A DNA stretch of 64,000 nucleotides. Source: UBA10518 sp022837185 (lineage in GTDB: Bacteria > Desulfobacterota > Desulfobulbia > Desulfobulbales > Desulfobulbaceae). The DNA lies in contig JAVEQK010000017.1 in NCBI GenBank assembly GCA_034007705.1, positions 1-64,000 on the forward strand, in the 5' to 3' direction. This document shows positions 1 to 7,891 of the stretch, one piece after another (position 1 is the stretch's first letter; each line of letters begins with the position of its first letter). A model generated the notes under the pieces. It was not told the DNA's origin. It searched no databases and saw only the letters and a list, made by a program, of their open reading frames with translations. The position numbers and the translations under genes were made by a program.

Positions 1-48
1 GGCCTGTCACGCCGGAGGTCGCGAGTTCGAGTCTCGTCGGCCCCGCCA
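1..48 (+). tRNA. tRNA-Asp (GTC), 3' part only
   Basis: The window opens inside a tRNA. The anticodon loop CTGTCAC gives anticodon GTC (Asp). It is followed by a variable loop, a T-arm with GTTCGAGTC and the 3' acceptor strand CGGCCCC, then discriminator G and an encoded CCA at 46-48. The 5' half (D-arm and acceptor 5' strand) lies before the window. Confidence 0.9.
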
Positions 49-54
49 GAGATA

Positions 55-91
55 AGCAGAAAGCCGTAACGGTTTGTTACGGCTTTCTGCT
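55..91 (+). terminator. hairpin after tRNA-Asp
   Basis: A perfect 16-bp stem (55-70 with 76-91) with a 5-nt loop starts seven bases after the tRNA CCA end. There is no long T-run after it, so it may act in 3' processing or as a barrier as well as a terminator. It is the only strong structure between the tRNA and the next gene, which is convergent. Confidence 0.7.
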
Positions 92-143
92 CTACGGTCT
101 TCAGCGGAAATTCGTCCCAACTCCCGCACCCGCCCGCCGGGCG

Positions 144-500
144 TCAGATCCGGATCTCCTTTTCCGAACCAACCACCTTTATTTTCAGCGAACTGAACAC
201 GGAAATGACGGAGGCCCCCATTCTGATCAGGATCGAATTGGTAATGACCCAGATTACCTCGATCCTGTTTTTCATTTCCTTGCAGGCGTTCTGCCACAGA
301 GTCCTGGCCTGCTGATCGTAATCATTCATTTCCAGGCAGTTCCAGATGAGGATTACTTGTTCCTCGGGAGCGGCGGCAATGATCTGCCGCCATTCTTCCA
401 CGGCGGTGCGGGCTTCTGTTTCCGAAAATTTCCCGTGAAAATGAAATTGCAGACACCTGCGACCCTCTTTCCGAATCCATTCGATCCGTGGATTGTTCAT
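144..500 (-). CDS. small STAS/SpoIIAA-like hypothetical protein
   Basis: This encodes a 118-residue soluble protein with no signal peptide. The start chosen is the ATG at 498-500, which has a purine-rich GGGGGG ribosome site just upstream; the reading frame is open further 5' but that part is low-complexity and lacks a site. The alternation of predicted strands and helices (a strand around FHFHGKF, a helix EARTAVEEWRQI, a strand QVILIWNC, a final strand IKVVGSEKEI) resembles STAS or SpoIIAA-like proteins, which act in signalling by protein binding. That assignment is inferred from pattern only; no catalytic residues are apparent. It faces the tRNA convergently. Confidence 0.55.
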   Translation of the reverse strand: MNNPRIEWIRKEGRRCLQFHFHGKFSETEARTAVEEWRQIIAAAPEEQVILIWNCLEMNDYDQQARTLWQNACKEMKNRIEVIWVITNSILIRMGASVISVFSSLKIKVVGSEKEIRI

Positions 501-641
501 GCATTCCCCCCCTTTCTTTTTTTCCTGTCCGGCAAACGGGATCATGTCCCGGGATTCACGTTCTGTCCGACCGCACGGGTCGTACAGGCCGCATACTGTA
601 CACTCCCTTCGAGAAAAGCTCAACTGCGACAATTTATCCAG

Positions 642-670
642 TTGCGCCTGTATTTAAGAAGTGTTTTAAT
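642..670 (+). promoter_or_regulatory. possible sigma-70 promoter for the two-CW gene
   Basis: A -35-like TTGCGC (642-647), a 17-nt spacer and a -10-like TTTAAT (665-670) lie about 70 bases before the start of the cysteine-rich gene at 740. The match is moderate and the -10 is weak. Confidence 0.35.
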
Positions 671-739
671 ACAAATAGAATGTGAATTATTCCTGGCAAT
701 GGCCGGGTGGAAAGCAAAACTCTAAGGAGAGGGACTGGC

Positions 740-985
740 ATGAAGTCGCGGAAGAAACTTTCCTGTTGGGAGATCATGCACTGTGATGACACAATATTGT
801 GTCCCATGCGAAAAAATGGGAGCACCTGCTGGGAGTGGGTGGAGGAAAATAACGGTTTTCAATGTCATTATGGTATGTGCCGGGATTGTCTCGTCTATTT
901 ATATAATAATGACAACACCATTCTTTCTCACGAGGAAGTTGAGGAAGTGCTGAAGAAGCGCAAATTGTGCCAGCCTGAAAAATAA
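740..985 (+). CDS. two-CW domain small cysteine-rich protein
   Basis: This is an 81-residue protein with two Cys-Trp pairs (C9-W10 and C30-W31) and further cysteines at about 15, 21, 42, 47, 50 and 77. The CWEIMHC...LCP...CWEW spacing matches the two-CW family of small proteins common in Desulfobacterota, whose function is not known. Cysteine pairing suggests a metal or Fe-S site, which is inference. The ATG at 740 is chosen because AAGGAGAG lies about ten bases upstream; an earlier in-frame ATG at 707 has none. It has no signal peptide or membrane segment and stands alone, followed by a long non-coding stretch. Confidence 0.75.
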   Translation: MKSRKKLSCWEIMHCDDTILCPMRKNGSTCWEWVEENNGFQCHYGMCRDCLVYLYNNDNTILSHEEVEEVLKKRKLCQPEK

Positions 986-1380
986 ACTTTTTTTCAAACC
1001 GCTTCATCTTATACGGCTGCACTGAAAATTACCTGCCGCGAGGGAACACCGTTTCATCGGACATTGGGAAAGAATAGTGCCGCTGCATTTCTTCTTTCCA
1101 GCGGCAGACACGTCGCGTCCCAACTTTCGGCAAACCCGGAAAAAATTTCCTGCGTTCAATCCCGGTTTCCCGGTCGAAGGTTGAATTTTCCTTTTTTTTT
1201 CACATTATTTCCCGTAACATACATCAGTTATGCTTCATCCGGCATTCAAACCGGCATCGATGCCGGCCTCCGGAAGTTGAATCCGGGCCGATGATCAGGA
1301 GAACCTGAGAGAAAACAGGCCCCGGGTTTTGCTTCCGGGCCGGTGTGAATTTCTTCCTTGCATGAATAAGGCGGTGGATC
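986..1380. other. 395-bp gene-free stretch with inverted repeats
   Basis: No convincing gene was found. It holds an 8-bp hairpin (1078-1085 with 1099-1106, 13-nt loop), which may terminate the two-CW transcript, and a perfect 16-bp palindrome at 1251-1266. The motif CCGGCAT is also repeated directly at 1239-1245 and 1251-1257. A GC-rich bulged hairpin lies near 1318-1342, just before the next gene. The palindrome plus half-site is a plausible operator for the gene at 1381. Confidence 0.45.
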
Positions 1381-1944
1381 TTGGCGGCGGAAAGAAAAAT
1401 TGTTGTTGTTACCTCCCTGGGGAAAAGATTTGTGGGAAATGTCGACATCCCCAATTCCTCCTTGAGGACAACGGATTTAATGAACAGCGGCAGTATTTAT
1501 TGGCGGGATCCGAGCGAAAAATGTTTCGAAAATGCGATTCTCATGCATGATGTCCAGTTGCGGATAGAGGGTTTGACGGCATGCGTTCGCTTCGACCATC
1601 TCCAGATCAGGATATCAGAAATAATCCTGTTTTATGATGACCAGGAGACGATCGCCGACGAGATGGAAAAGATGAGAGCGGCGACCATGGTCCAGAAGAC
1701 CCAGGAGAAAGTGCAGACAGTGAACATCATCACCACTGAGGTTGCCAATTCCTTTTATAATATGACCGGATCGTTCTACGGTCTTTTCAAAAAGAAATCA
1801 AATGACCGCTTTATTCCTCTCACTCAGGTCAAATTGACTGAAGTATACAGGAAGAATGGCAACTGGTACCAGAGGGTCATTGAACTGCCCCATAAATTTA
1901 TTGGCGTGAGCACAAAGCATATTGAAGCGGTGCGCATCAGCTGA
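1381..1944 (+). CDS. conserved hypothetical protein (Sm-like N-terminal part?)
   Basis: I do not firmly recognise this 187-residue protein. The start is TTG at 1381, because no in-frame ATG or GTG fits; an AAGG element lies about ten bases upstream. The first 85 residues look beta-rich (RKIVVVTSLGKRFVGNVDIP, then CVRFDHLQIRISEIILFYDD) like a small Sm-like or DUF6812-type barrel that often binds RNA or c-di-GMP-like ligands; this is inference. A helix (ADEMEKMRAATMVQKTQEKV) separates it from a second beta-rich part (160-187). There is no signal peptide or membrane helix. It sits alone ahead of the small membrane protein and cyclase genes. Confidence 0.6.
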   Translation: MAAERKIVVVTSLGKRFVGNVDIPNSSLRTTDLMNSGSIYWRDPSEKCFENAILMHDVQLRIEGLTACVRFDHLQIRISEIILFYDDQETIADEMEKMRAATMVQKTQEKVQTVNIITTEVANSFYNMTGSFYGLFKKKSNDRFIPLTQVKLTEVYRKNGNWYQRVIELPHKFIGVSTKHIEAVRIS

Positions 1945-2072
1945 TCCGCCAGTTCCAGCCTTTTCCCTCCCTGCAGTAATCTCCGGCCGGCGCCCCCGGC
2001 CCCGCACCCGTGAAACATTTTTCTCAAGGCGGCAAACTGAGCCCCAAAGCCATGATTCCGCAAGGTATTCCC

Positions 2073-2101
2073 TTGAAATATGGAATTAATCATGCTTAAT
2101 T
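2073..2101 (+). promoter_or_regulatory. possible promoter for the 56-residue membrane protein
   Basis: TTGAAA (2073-2078), a 17-nt spacer and TTAATT (2096-2101) lie in an AT-rich island about 70 bases before the ATG at 2170. The same island contains the near-palindrome AATTAATCATGCTTAATT. Moderate match only. Confidence 0.4.
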
Positions 2102-2169
2102 GGTATTTATATACAATTACCGCAAGATCGAGGTCCGGCCGGACTGAATTCCAGTGAGGAGAGGAAGGG

Positions 2170-2340
2170 ATGGATAAGTATGGCAAGTCGTACCTGATAA
2201 ACATTATTGTCTCGGCGGTATTTGTTGTCGCGGGATTGTATCTGGCCCAGCTCTATCTCATGGAATTTCCTGACCCCCAGTTGCACTGGGAGGGAATTGT
2301 TCCGTTGATCATATGTCTCCTGTACTATCTTTTTTCCTGA
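2170..2340 (+). CDS. 56-residue membrane protein
   Basis: A short reading frame begins at ATG 2170 behind a very strong ribosome site (GAGGAGAGGAAGGG). The product has a short charged start (MDKYGKSY), one hydrophobic helix (about residues 9-30), a short loop with FPDPQLHWEG and a second hydrophobic stretch (about 43-56) that runs to the C-terminus, so it probably forms a two-helix hairpin in the inner membrane. I do not recognise a family. It lies 160 bases before the GAF-cyclase and may belong to the same transcript; a role with that sensor is speculation. Confidence 0.6.
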   Translation: MDKYGKSYLINIIVSAVFVVAGLYLAQLYLMEFPDPQLHWEGIVPLIICLLYYLFS

Positions 2341-2499
2341 AAATTTTCCGTGATTCCGTGCCCGGTCAGCCGCTCCCCGCTGTTTCCCAGCCGGGTGAAC
2401 GATTGATCAGAGTGATGGACATCTCCCGCCATCCGTCCCCCGAGCGAGGTTTCCTTTACAGTCCGGGAACAGCCTCATACGCTTTTATAGAATGAAAAA

Positions 2500-5067
2500 A
2501 TGATAAAACTGAATGCCTCCAGCAAACGCTCCCCCGGCAACAGGAAATTGTATTACCGGCTGAATGTTATTTTTATCCTCATGCTGCTGTTCCCGTGCAC
2601 CGGATTTTTTTATTTCGGCTACAGGTACGGATTCCTCCAGGAGGAGTATACCAAGATTTTTATAGTCATCGGCCTGCTGTATATTTTTGTCGGTTTTCAC
2701 CTCCTGCGGAGGATTTTTGATGATATTGTGAATATTTCCAAGGTGGTGAAGGAGAAAATAGCCCAGGATCTCGCTGTCGGAGAAATTGACGAAGATCAGA
2801 ATGAATTGCAGCAGATCCTGCAATCATTCAATGCCATAGAAACCAAACTCCGCGTCAGTTCGGAACAACTGATGCGCAGGACATCACAGGTTTCCATCCT
2901 CAAGGAACTCTCGGATATCTGCTACGTGACCCTGGATCCCTGGGAAATCCTGTATGTTACCCTGGAACGGGCCCTGATGCTCACCGGGGCGGACATGGGA
3001 TCGGTCCTCATCCTTGACAGGAGCGAGGGCAAATCGTTTGTCGTCAAGGCCAGCATCGGCCTCGGGGAGCGCGTGAAAATGGATGACCGGATCAATTTCG
3101 ACACCTCCATTGCCAAATACGCCGTGATCAACAAGAGCCCCCTCATTGTCGAGGATATTGAACGGGAAAGCCGCTTCGGCCGGGCCAACAGGCTCCACTA
3201 CGGGACCAAATCGTTCGTGATCATGCCCATCAAGACCATCAAGGATGTCATCGGCGTGTTGACGATCTCCCGGGAACATGATGACAAGGTGTTCACCGAG
3301 TCGGATGTCGAATCATTGACCCCGCTGCTGAGCAATGCCGCCTTCACGTACGAAAACCTCCGCCTGATCAGTGAATATGAATTGGACCAGAAGAACCGGA
3401 CCGCGCTGAAAAGAATTTTCAAGGCCTTGAACTCCAGCCTGCGCGACAGCGAACTGCTGCAAAGCATTCTGAGCGAAGTGCAGGGAGTTGTTCCCTTTGA
3501 GGTTGCGGTTCTGCTGGTGCGGCATGACAAGGATGAAGAAAGCCTCAAGGTTCTTGATTATATGGCCAACGAGGCAGTCAGGGTCGCCGCCGGCGATCAG
3601 GTAGCGCTGCCGGGCTCCATCTTCGAGCAGGTGATGCAGAAAGAGTCGATCATGATCATCGATGATCTGGATGCGGTCCGGGATAAAATCGATGAAAAAC
3701 TCATTGTGCCGGGCCTGAAAAACGGTCTTCTCGCCCCGTTGACAACAAGGGGCAAGGTAACCGGGGTAATGATACTGTATGCCCGGCAGAGCGACGGATT
3801 CCAGAAAAGCTTTGAGATTGTCGAGGGAATCGCCCATATCGTTTCGTTCGCCATTGACGAAAACAACCTGCTGGCTTCAATCGTCAAGAGAAACCAGGAG
3901 TTGATCGCCATCAAACAGATCGGCAGGGCGCTGGCCTCTTCCACCTTTGACATGAGCCAGGTGCTGAAATACACCATGGACATGATCCGTACCCTCATGA
4001 AGGTGGAAGCGGGTTTTCTCGCCCTGGTCAAGGAGGCGGAGCTGGAATTTGCCGTCTCGTTTCAGATCGACCTGTTGAGCCTGCAGAAGATTCGCCTGGC
4101 CCTGGGGCAGGGAATTTCCGGCGCGGTTGCTTCCCGGGGGGAACCGATCCTTGCCAATGACGCGGCCGCTTCAATTCATTTTGATTCCAAGATTGATGAA
4201 ATAACGGGATTCAGGACCCGGTCGGCCCTGTGTGTGCCGATGATCTCCCAGGGTAAGGTTGTCGGCGTTATCGAGGTGTTGAATAAACTTGACGGCGAGT
4301 TCACCGAGGATGACAGGGATGTGCTGCAGTCCATTGCCACCTCGGTGAGCATTGCCCTGGAAAATGCCCGTCTGTACAAGGAAACGGTTTCCATGGCCGA
4401 ACAGGAGCGCGGAATCAGGGCGATGTTCCAGAAGTTCGTGCCCAAGGAAGTGGTCGACAAGATCATCCGGGACTCGACAACGGGAAAATCGCTGATCGAT
4501 GAATTCAAGACCCTCACCCTGCTGAATATCGATATTCGGGGCTTCTCGGGCATTGCCAGAAAGATCGGCCCCCAGAAGAGCGTCGCCCTGTTGAATTATT
4601 TTTTCTCCGTCATGGGGGGCATTGTTTTCAAGCATCACGGCATTGTCGACAAGTATCTCGGCGACGGTTTCCTGGCGTTGTTCGGCGCGCCTGTCGCAAC
4701 CTCGATGGACGCCGACAACGCACTTGCCGCCGCGGTGGAAATGAAGGAGGCGGTCCGGGCCATCAACAGCGAATATGTCGAGGAACTGCTGCACGAACCG
4801 GTTCAGATCGGCATCAGTGTGTATACCGGGGAGGCCGTGGTCGGCAACATCGGCTTTGAAATGAAAATGGATTACACGGTGATCGGCGACACGGTCAATA
4901 ATGTCTTCAGGCTGCAGGAAATCACCAAGCCGGTGCCAAACTCCATTGTCATAGCCGAAACAACTTCCCGGGCGGCGCAGTCGGCCCTTGAACTGCGTGA
5001 ATTGACCGCGACGATAGCGGGGTTGAAGACGTATGAACTGCTTGGCCTGAAAAAGACGTCAGTTTAG
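2500..5067 (+). CDS. membrane-anchored GAF-domain class III adenylate/guanylate cyclase
   Basis: This 855-residue sensor has two membrane helices (about 22-42 and 51-70) with almost no periplasmic loop. A linker follows, then three GAF domains (about 130-290, 310-450 and 470-625), and a C-terminal class III cyclase domain (about 640-850). Cyclase landmarks are visible: metal-binding D678 in NIDIRGF and D722 in KYLGDGF, K718, and the GDTVNN...R block near residue 795. It should make cAMP or cGMP in response to ligands or redox signals sensed by the GAF domains; the nucleotide and signal cannot be told from sequence. The start at 2500 has a poor ribosome site. The next gene is convergent. Confidence 0.88.
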   Translation: MIKLNASSKRSPGNRKLYYRLNVIFILMLLFPCTGFFYFGYRYGFLQEEYTKIFIVIGLLYIFVGFHLLRRIFDDIVNISKVVKEKIAQDLAVGEIDEDQNELQQILQSFNAIETKLRVSSEQLMRRTSQVSILKELSDICYVTLDPWEILYVTLERALMLTGADMGSVLILDRSEGKSFVVKASIGLGERVKMDDRINFDTSIAKYAVINKSPLIVEDIERESRFGRANRLHYGTKSFVIMPIKTIKDVIGVLTISREHDDKVFTESDVESLTPLLSNAAFTYENLRLISEYELDQKNRTALKRIFKALNSSLRDSELLQSILSEVQGVVPFEVAVLLVRHDKDEESLKVLDYMANEAVRVAAGDQVALPGSIFEQVMQKESIMIIDDLDAVRDKIDEKLIVPGLKNGLLAPLTTRGKVTGVMILYARQSDGFQKSFEIVEGIAHIVSFAIDENNLLASIVKRNQELIAIKQIGRALASSTFDMSQVLKYTMDMIRTLMKVEAGFLALVKEAELEFAVSFQIDLLSLQKIRLALGQGISGAVASRGEPILANDAAASIHFDSKIDEITGFRTRSALCVPMISQGKVVGVIEVLNKLDGEFTEDDRDVLQSIATSVSIALENARLYKETVSMAEQERGIRAMFQKFVPKEVVDKIIRDSTTGKSLIDEFKTLTLLNIDIRGFSGIARKIGPQKSVALLNYFFSVMGGIVFKHHGIVDKYLGDGFLALFGAPVATSMDADNALAAAVEMKEAVRAINSEYVEELLHEPVQIGISVYTGEAVVGNIGFEMKMDYTVIGDTVNNVFRLQEITKPVPNSIVIAETTSRAAQSALELRELTATIAGLKTYELLGLKKTSV

Positions 5068-5107
5068 GCGTTTCGGCCGGGCCTCAAGGCCTCTTCCGCC
5101 CCCCTGC

Positions 5108-5320
5108 TCACGGGGTATTTTGGCCGGACTCCCTGGCCCTGTACGCCTTGATCCACCCCAGCCGGATGTAATACTGCTGGCCGCAGTCGGCCCATTTCCC
5201 GCACGTCTCGTCGCCGCGCACCGGGGTTTTCGGCGCCGATGCCTTGCCCGGCTCCTTGCAGAATCCGCCTTCGGGATTTTCCAGTCTGAAATATTTGCAG
5301 CTCATGCAGGTCATTTTCAT
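5108..5320 (-). CDS. small cysteine-rich (zinc-ribbon-like) protein
   Basis: This is a 70-residue protein with Cys at 5, 8, 21, 40 and 46. The CMSCKYF start, GGFC and ETCGKW are typical of short metal-binding knuckle proteins found in sulfate reducers. The function is unknown and zinc or Fe-S binding is inference. The start ATG at 5318-5320 follows GAGGAGACGATC, a strong ribosome site. The gene is convergent with the cyclase and divergent from nrdJ. Confidence 0.65.
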   Translation of the reverse strand: MKMTCMSCKYFRLENPEGGFCKEPGKASAPKTPVRGDETCGKWADCGQQYYIRLGWIKAYRARESGQNTP

Positions 5321-5408
5321 GATCGTCTCCTCATCTGGTGCCGCCCGGGAAGAGTACCGGGCCGCGAACTGATCACCACCGCGGATTTCCCCGCCGGGCG
5401 GTGTTGCA

Positions 5409-5435
5409 TTATTGCTTTCGGTCTATTGTAATCAT
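5409..5435 (-). CDS. possible 8-codon leader ORF
   Basis: On the minus strand, upstream of the small cysteine-rich gene, an ATG at 5433-5435 lies behind GGAGGAGACATC and opens an eight-codon frame (MITIDRKQ) ending in TAA. The ribosome site is nearly the same as that of the downstream gene. It could be a translated leader or only a remnant; there is no protein-level support. Confidence 0.25.
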   Translation of the reverse strand: MITIDRKQ

Positions 5436-5527
5436 GATGTCTCCTCCCGCCCATTTTTTTTCTGGCCGGCGATGAAGAGCGGCAAGCGAACTCCTTGAAT
5501 TTCTGTGTGAAGCGGGAGGCTGCAACT

Positions 5528-5574
5528 GTACAACATGTTGTTCTTTTGTCTTGATGTGGCGCTACATATTGTGA
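5528..5574 (+). promoter_or_regulatory. tandem NrdR boxes upstream of nrdJ
   Basis: Two 16-bp sites fit the NrdR consensus acaCwAtATaTwGtgt at every strongly conserved position. Box 1 is 5528-5543 (core CAACATGTTG) and box 2 is 5559-5574 (core CTACATATTG). Their cores are exactly 31 bp apart, three helical turns, the usual arrangement for cooperative NrdR binding. Box 2 lies between the -35 and -10 of the promoter at 5551-5580, so binding should repress nrdJ. The nrdR gene itself is not in the window. Confidence 0.8.
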
Positions 5575-5580
5575 TATAAG
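5551..5580 (+). promoter_or_regulatory. sigma-70 promoter of nrdJ
   Basis: TTGATG (5551-5556), an 18-nt spacer and TATAAG (5575-5580) form a good promoter about 100 bases before the nrdJ start. NrdR box 2 fills the spacer. Confidence 0.65.
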
Positions 5581-5680
5581 AAATCTGTCCGGCACCAATC
5601 GGGAAGGAGAATTACTGTTCCGTCGCACTGAAGAACGATGGAGATCACGCAATGCAATCACACTGGGAGGGGAGGGGAAA

Positions 5681-7852
5681 ATGACGAAGAAGATGAGCAG
5701 GCCGAAATTGACAAAGGCCGCGGAAACGGTCCTGGAGCGGCGGTACTATCTCAAGGACTCCGCCGGACGTCCCTTGGAGAACTGGGAGTCCCTGTGCCGC
5801 CGGGTAGCCGACGCCGTGGCCGACGTGGACCGGGAAAGCGAAGAATATGAAACGCTGCGGGACACTTTTTTCAATATGATCTATCATCTCGATTTCCTGC
5901 CCAACTCCCCCTGTCTCATGAACGCCGGCACCGACCTCGGCCAGCTCTCCGCCTGCTTCGTGCTGCCCATTGAGGATTCCATGGACGGGATATTCACATC
6001 CATCCACAACGGGGCTCTGGTGCACAAGACCGGAGGGGGAACCGGATATTCTTTTTCCCGGCTGCGGCCGAAAAATTCCGCCGTTCAGTCGACCCAGGGC
6101 GTGGCCTCCGGCCCGCTCAGTTTTGCCGCGGTCTTCGACGCGGCGACCGAGACCATCAAGCAGGGTGGCAAACGGCGGGGCGCCAACATGGGCGTGCTGC
6201 GGGTTGATCATCCCGATATTCTCGATTTCATTTCGGCCAAGGAGGATCAGACCCGTTTCACCAATTTCAACTTCAGCGTGGCCATCACCGACCGGTTCAT
6301 GGAAGCGGTGCAAACCGGCCAGGACTACGATCTGGTTGATCCTTCCACCGGCAGGGTGGTTCAGAGCCTGGACGCGGAACTGGTTTTCAAAAAGATTGTC
6401 GATCGCGCCTGGCACAACGGGGAGCCGGGGGTCCTCTTCATCGACGCCGCCAACCGCGATAACGCGACTCCCCAGCTTGGTGAATTCGAAGCGACCAATC
6501 CCTGCGGAGAGCAATGGCTGCTTCCCTACGAGAGCTGCAACCTCGGCTCCATCAACCTTGATCATTACGTCGTCGACGGGGACATCGACTGGTCCAGGCT
6601 GGCCCGCACGGTTCACCTTGCGGTCCGTTTCCTCGATAACGTCATAGACTGCAATCGGTTCCCCATTCCGGAAATCGCCCGAATGACCCAGAAGACCAGG
6701 AAGATCGGTCTCGGCATCATGGGCCTGCACGACATGCTGATCCGTCTCGAGCATCCCTACGGCAGTGAGGAGGGCAGGGAAAGCGCCGCCAAGGTGATGC
6801 GGTTTATCAGGGATGAGGCGGAAAAGGCGTCCATAGCCGTGGCCAAGGTCAAAGGTCCTTTTCCGGCCTACGATCCGGAGTACAATCACTACCCCCCCCG
6901 CCGAAACGCCGCCCTGACTTCGATCCAGCCGACCGGCACGGTTTCCATGATCGCCGATTGCGCCTCGGGCTGCGAGCCCTATTATTCAATCGTCATGGTG
7001 AAAAACGTGATGGACGGGGACAGGCTGCTGATGATCAACAAGCATTTCGAGCGGGTTGCCCGGCGCGAAGGGTTTTATTCAGAGGAGTTGATGAAAAAGG
7101 TGGCCGACAGCGGCACCGTCATCGGTCATCGGGAAATTCCCCTGCACTGGCAGGAGATATTCTGCACGGCCCAGGACATTACGCCCGAGAACCATATCAG
7201 GATGCAGGGGACCCTGCAAAAGAGCGGGGTGGACAGCTCCATCAGCAAAACCATCAACCTGCCGGCCACCGCCACCAGAGAGGATGTACGCTTCAGTTAT
7301 GAGCTGGGATTCAAGCTCGGCTGCAAGGGACTGACCGTGTATCGGGACGGCTCCAGGGATTCGCAGGTATTGAACGTCGCCGGCGACGCCGAGGGCAAGT
7401 CGGCGGTCGTCAGCAGCCAGGGAATGGTCCAGAAGAAGAAACTCCCCGACGTCCTGAGCGCCAAACGGTACCGCCTCAAGGACGCCAACCAGAACACGAT
7501 CTACCTCATCGTCTGTTTTGATGATGATGAGAATCCCATGGAGGTGTTCGCCAAATTCCCCTTTGACAACAGGGTGGACTTGAAGGACAAGTCGACCATG
7601 TGGACCACGACCTGCCGCCTGGTATCCCTGGCGCTCCGCTATCAGATCCCCATGGACGAGGTTATCAAGCAGCTCGACCGTTCCAGCGGACATATGCTTG
7701 ACCTGCCGGCCCAGCTCGGCAAGCTGCTCAAATCGTTCATGGCCGGCACCCACCGCGGGTTTTCCTCCACCTGTCCGGAGTGTTCCGGCAAGCTGGTGTT
7801 TGAAGAAGGCTGCGAGGTGTGTTACGATTGCGGCTACAGCAAGTGTTCGTAA
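5681..7852 (+). CDS. nrdJ: adenosylcobalamin-dependent (class II) ribonucleoside reductase
   Basis: This 723-residue enzyme reduces ribonucleotides to deoxyribonucleotides using adenosylcobalamin to make the thiyl radical, so it works with or without oxygen. Landmarks are NSPCLMNAG (75-83), SACFVLP with Cys92, KTGGGTGYSFSRLRP, KRRGANMGVL, and NPCGEQ with Cys275. A TSCPD domain (about 588-700) follows, then a C-terminal zinc ribbon CPECSG...CEVCYDCGY that probably carries the reducing thiols. The ATG at 5681 follows GGGAGGGGAGGGG. It heads a run with the SEC-C and VanZ genes. Two NrdR boxes in its promoter indicate repression when dNTP or ATP status is high. The cofactor enzyme cobO is 39 kb away in this window. 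Confidence 0.96.
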   Translation: MTKKMSRPKLTKAAETVLERRYYLKDSAGRPLENWESLCRRVADAVADVDRESEEYETLRDTFFNMIYHLDFLPNSPCLMNAGTDLGQLSACFVLPIEDSMDGIFTSIHNGALVHKTGGGTGYSFSRLRPKNSAVQSTQGVASGPLSFAAVFDAATETIKQGGKRRGANMGVLRVDHPDILDFISAKEDQTRFTNFNFSVAITDRFMEAVQTGQDYDLVDPSTGRVVQSLDAELVFKKIVDRAWHNGEPGVLFIDAANRDNATPQLGEFEATNPCGEQWLLPYESCNLGSINLDHYVVDGDIDWSRLARTVHLAVRFLDNVIDCNRFPIPEIARMTQKTRKIGLGIMGLHDMLIRLEHPYGSEEGRESAAKVMRFIRDEAEKASIAVAKVKGPFPAYDPEYNHYPPRRNAALTSIQPTGTVSMIADCASGCEPYYSIVMVKNVMDGDRLLMINKHFERVARREGFYSEELMKKVADSGTVIGHREIPLHWQEIFCTAQDITPENHIRMQGTLQKSGVDSSISKTINLPATATREDVRFSYELGFKLGCKGLTVYRDGSRDSQVLNVAGDAEGKSAVVSSQGMVQKKKLPDVLSAKRYRLKDANQNTIYLIVCFDDDENPMEVFAKFPFDNRVDLKDKSTMWTTTCRLVSLALRYQIPMDEVIKQLDRSSGHMLDLPAQLGKLLKSFMAGTHRGFSSTCPECSGKLVFEEGCEVCYDCGYSKCS

Positions 7853-7891
7853 GGGACAGGTGAAAAAAGATCTGCAACCGCGGGAGAGAGG

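Larger units (their letters stand above)
5321..5680. other. divergent control region, cysteine-rich gene / nrdJ
   Basis: This 360-bp region has no substantial gene. It contains the minus-strand leader ORF (5409-5435), GC-rich inverted segments near 5340-5400, the two NrdR boxes and the nrdJ promoter (5528-5580), and the nrdJ leader to 5680. No cobalamin riboswitch signature was recognised in the leader, although the reductase it controls needs adenosylcobalamin. Confidence 0.6.

Noticed and set aside
7..297. Minus-strand frames over the two tRNAs (7-297 and 40996-41292) ending in RRDSNSRP or REDSNLRP-like peptides
   Set aside because: This peptide is the known antisense translation of a tRNA T-arm and is a common false protein.
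5321..5680. Cobalamin riboswitch before nrdJ
   Set aside because: No B12-box-like core or the expected helical framework was found; the region is explained by NrdR boxes and a promoter.
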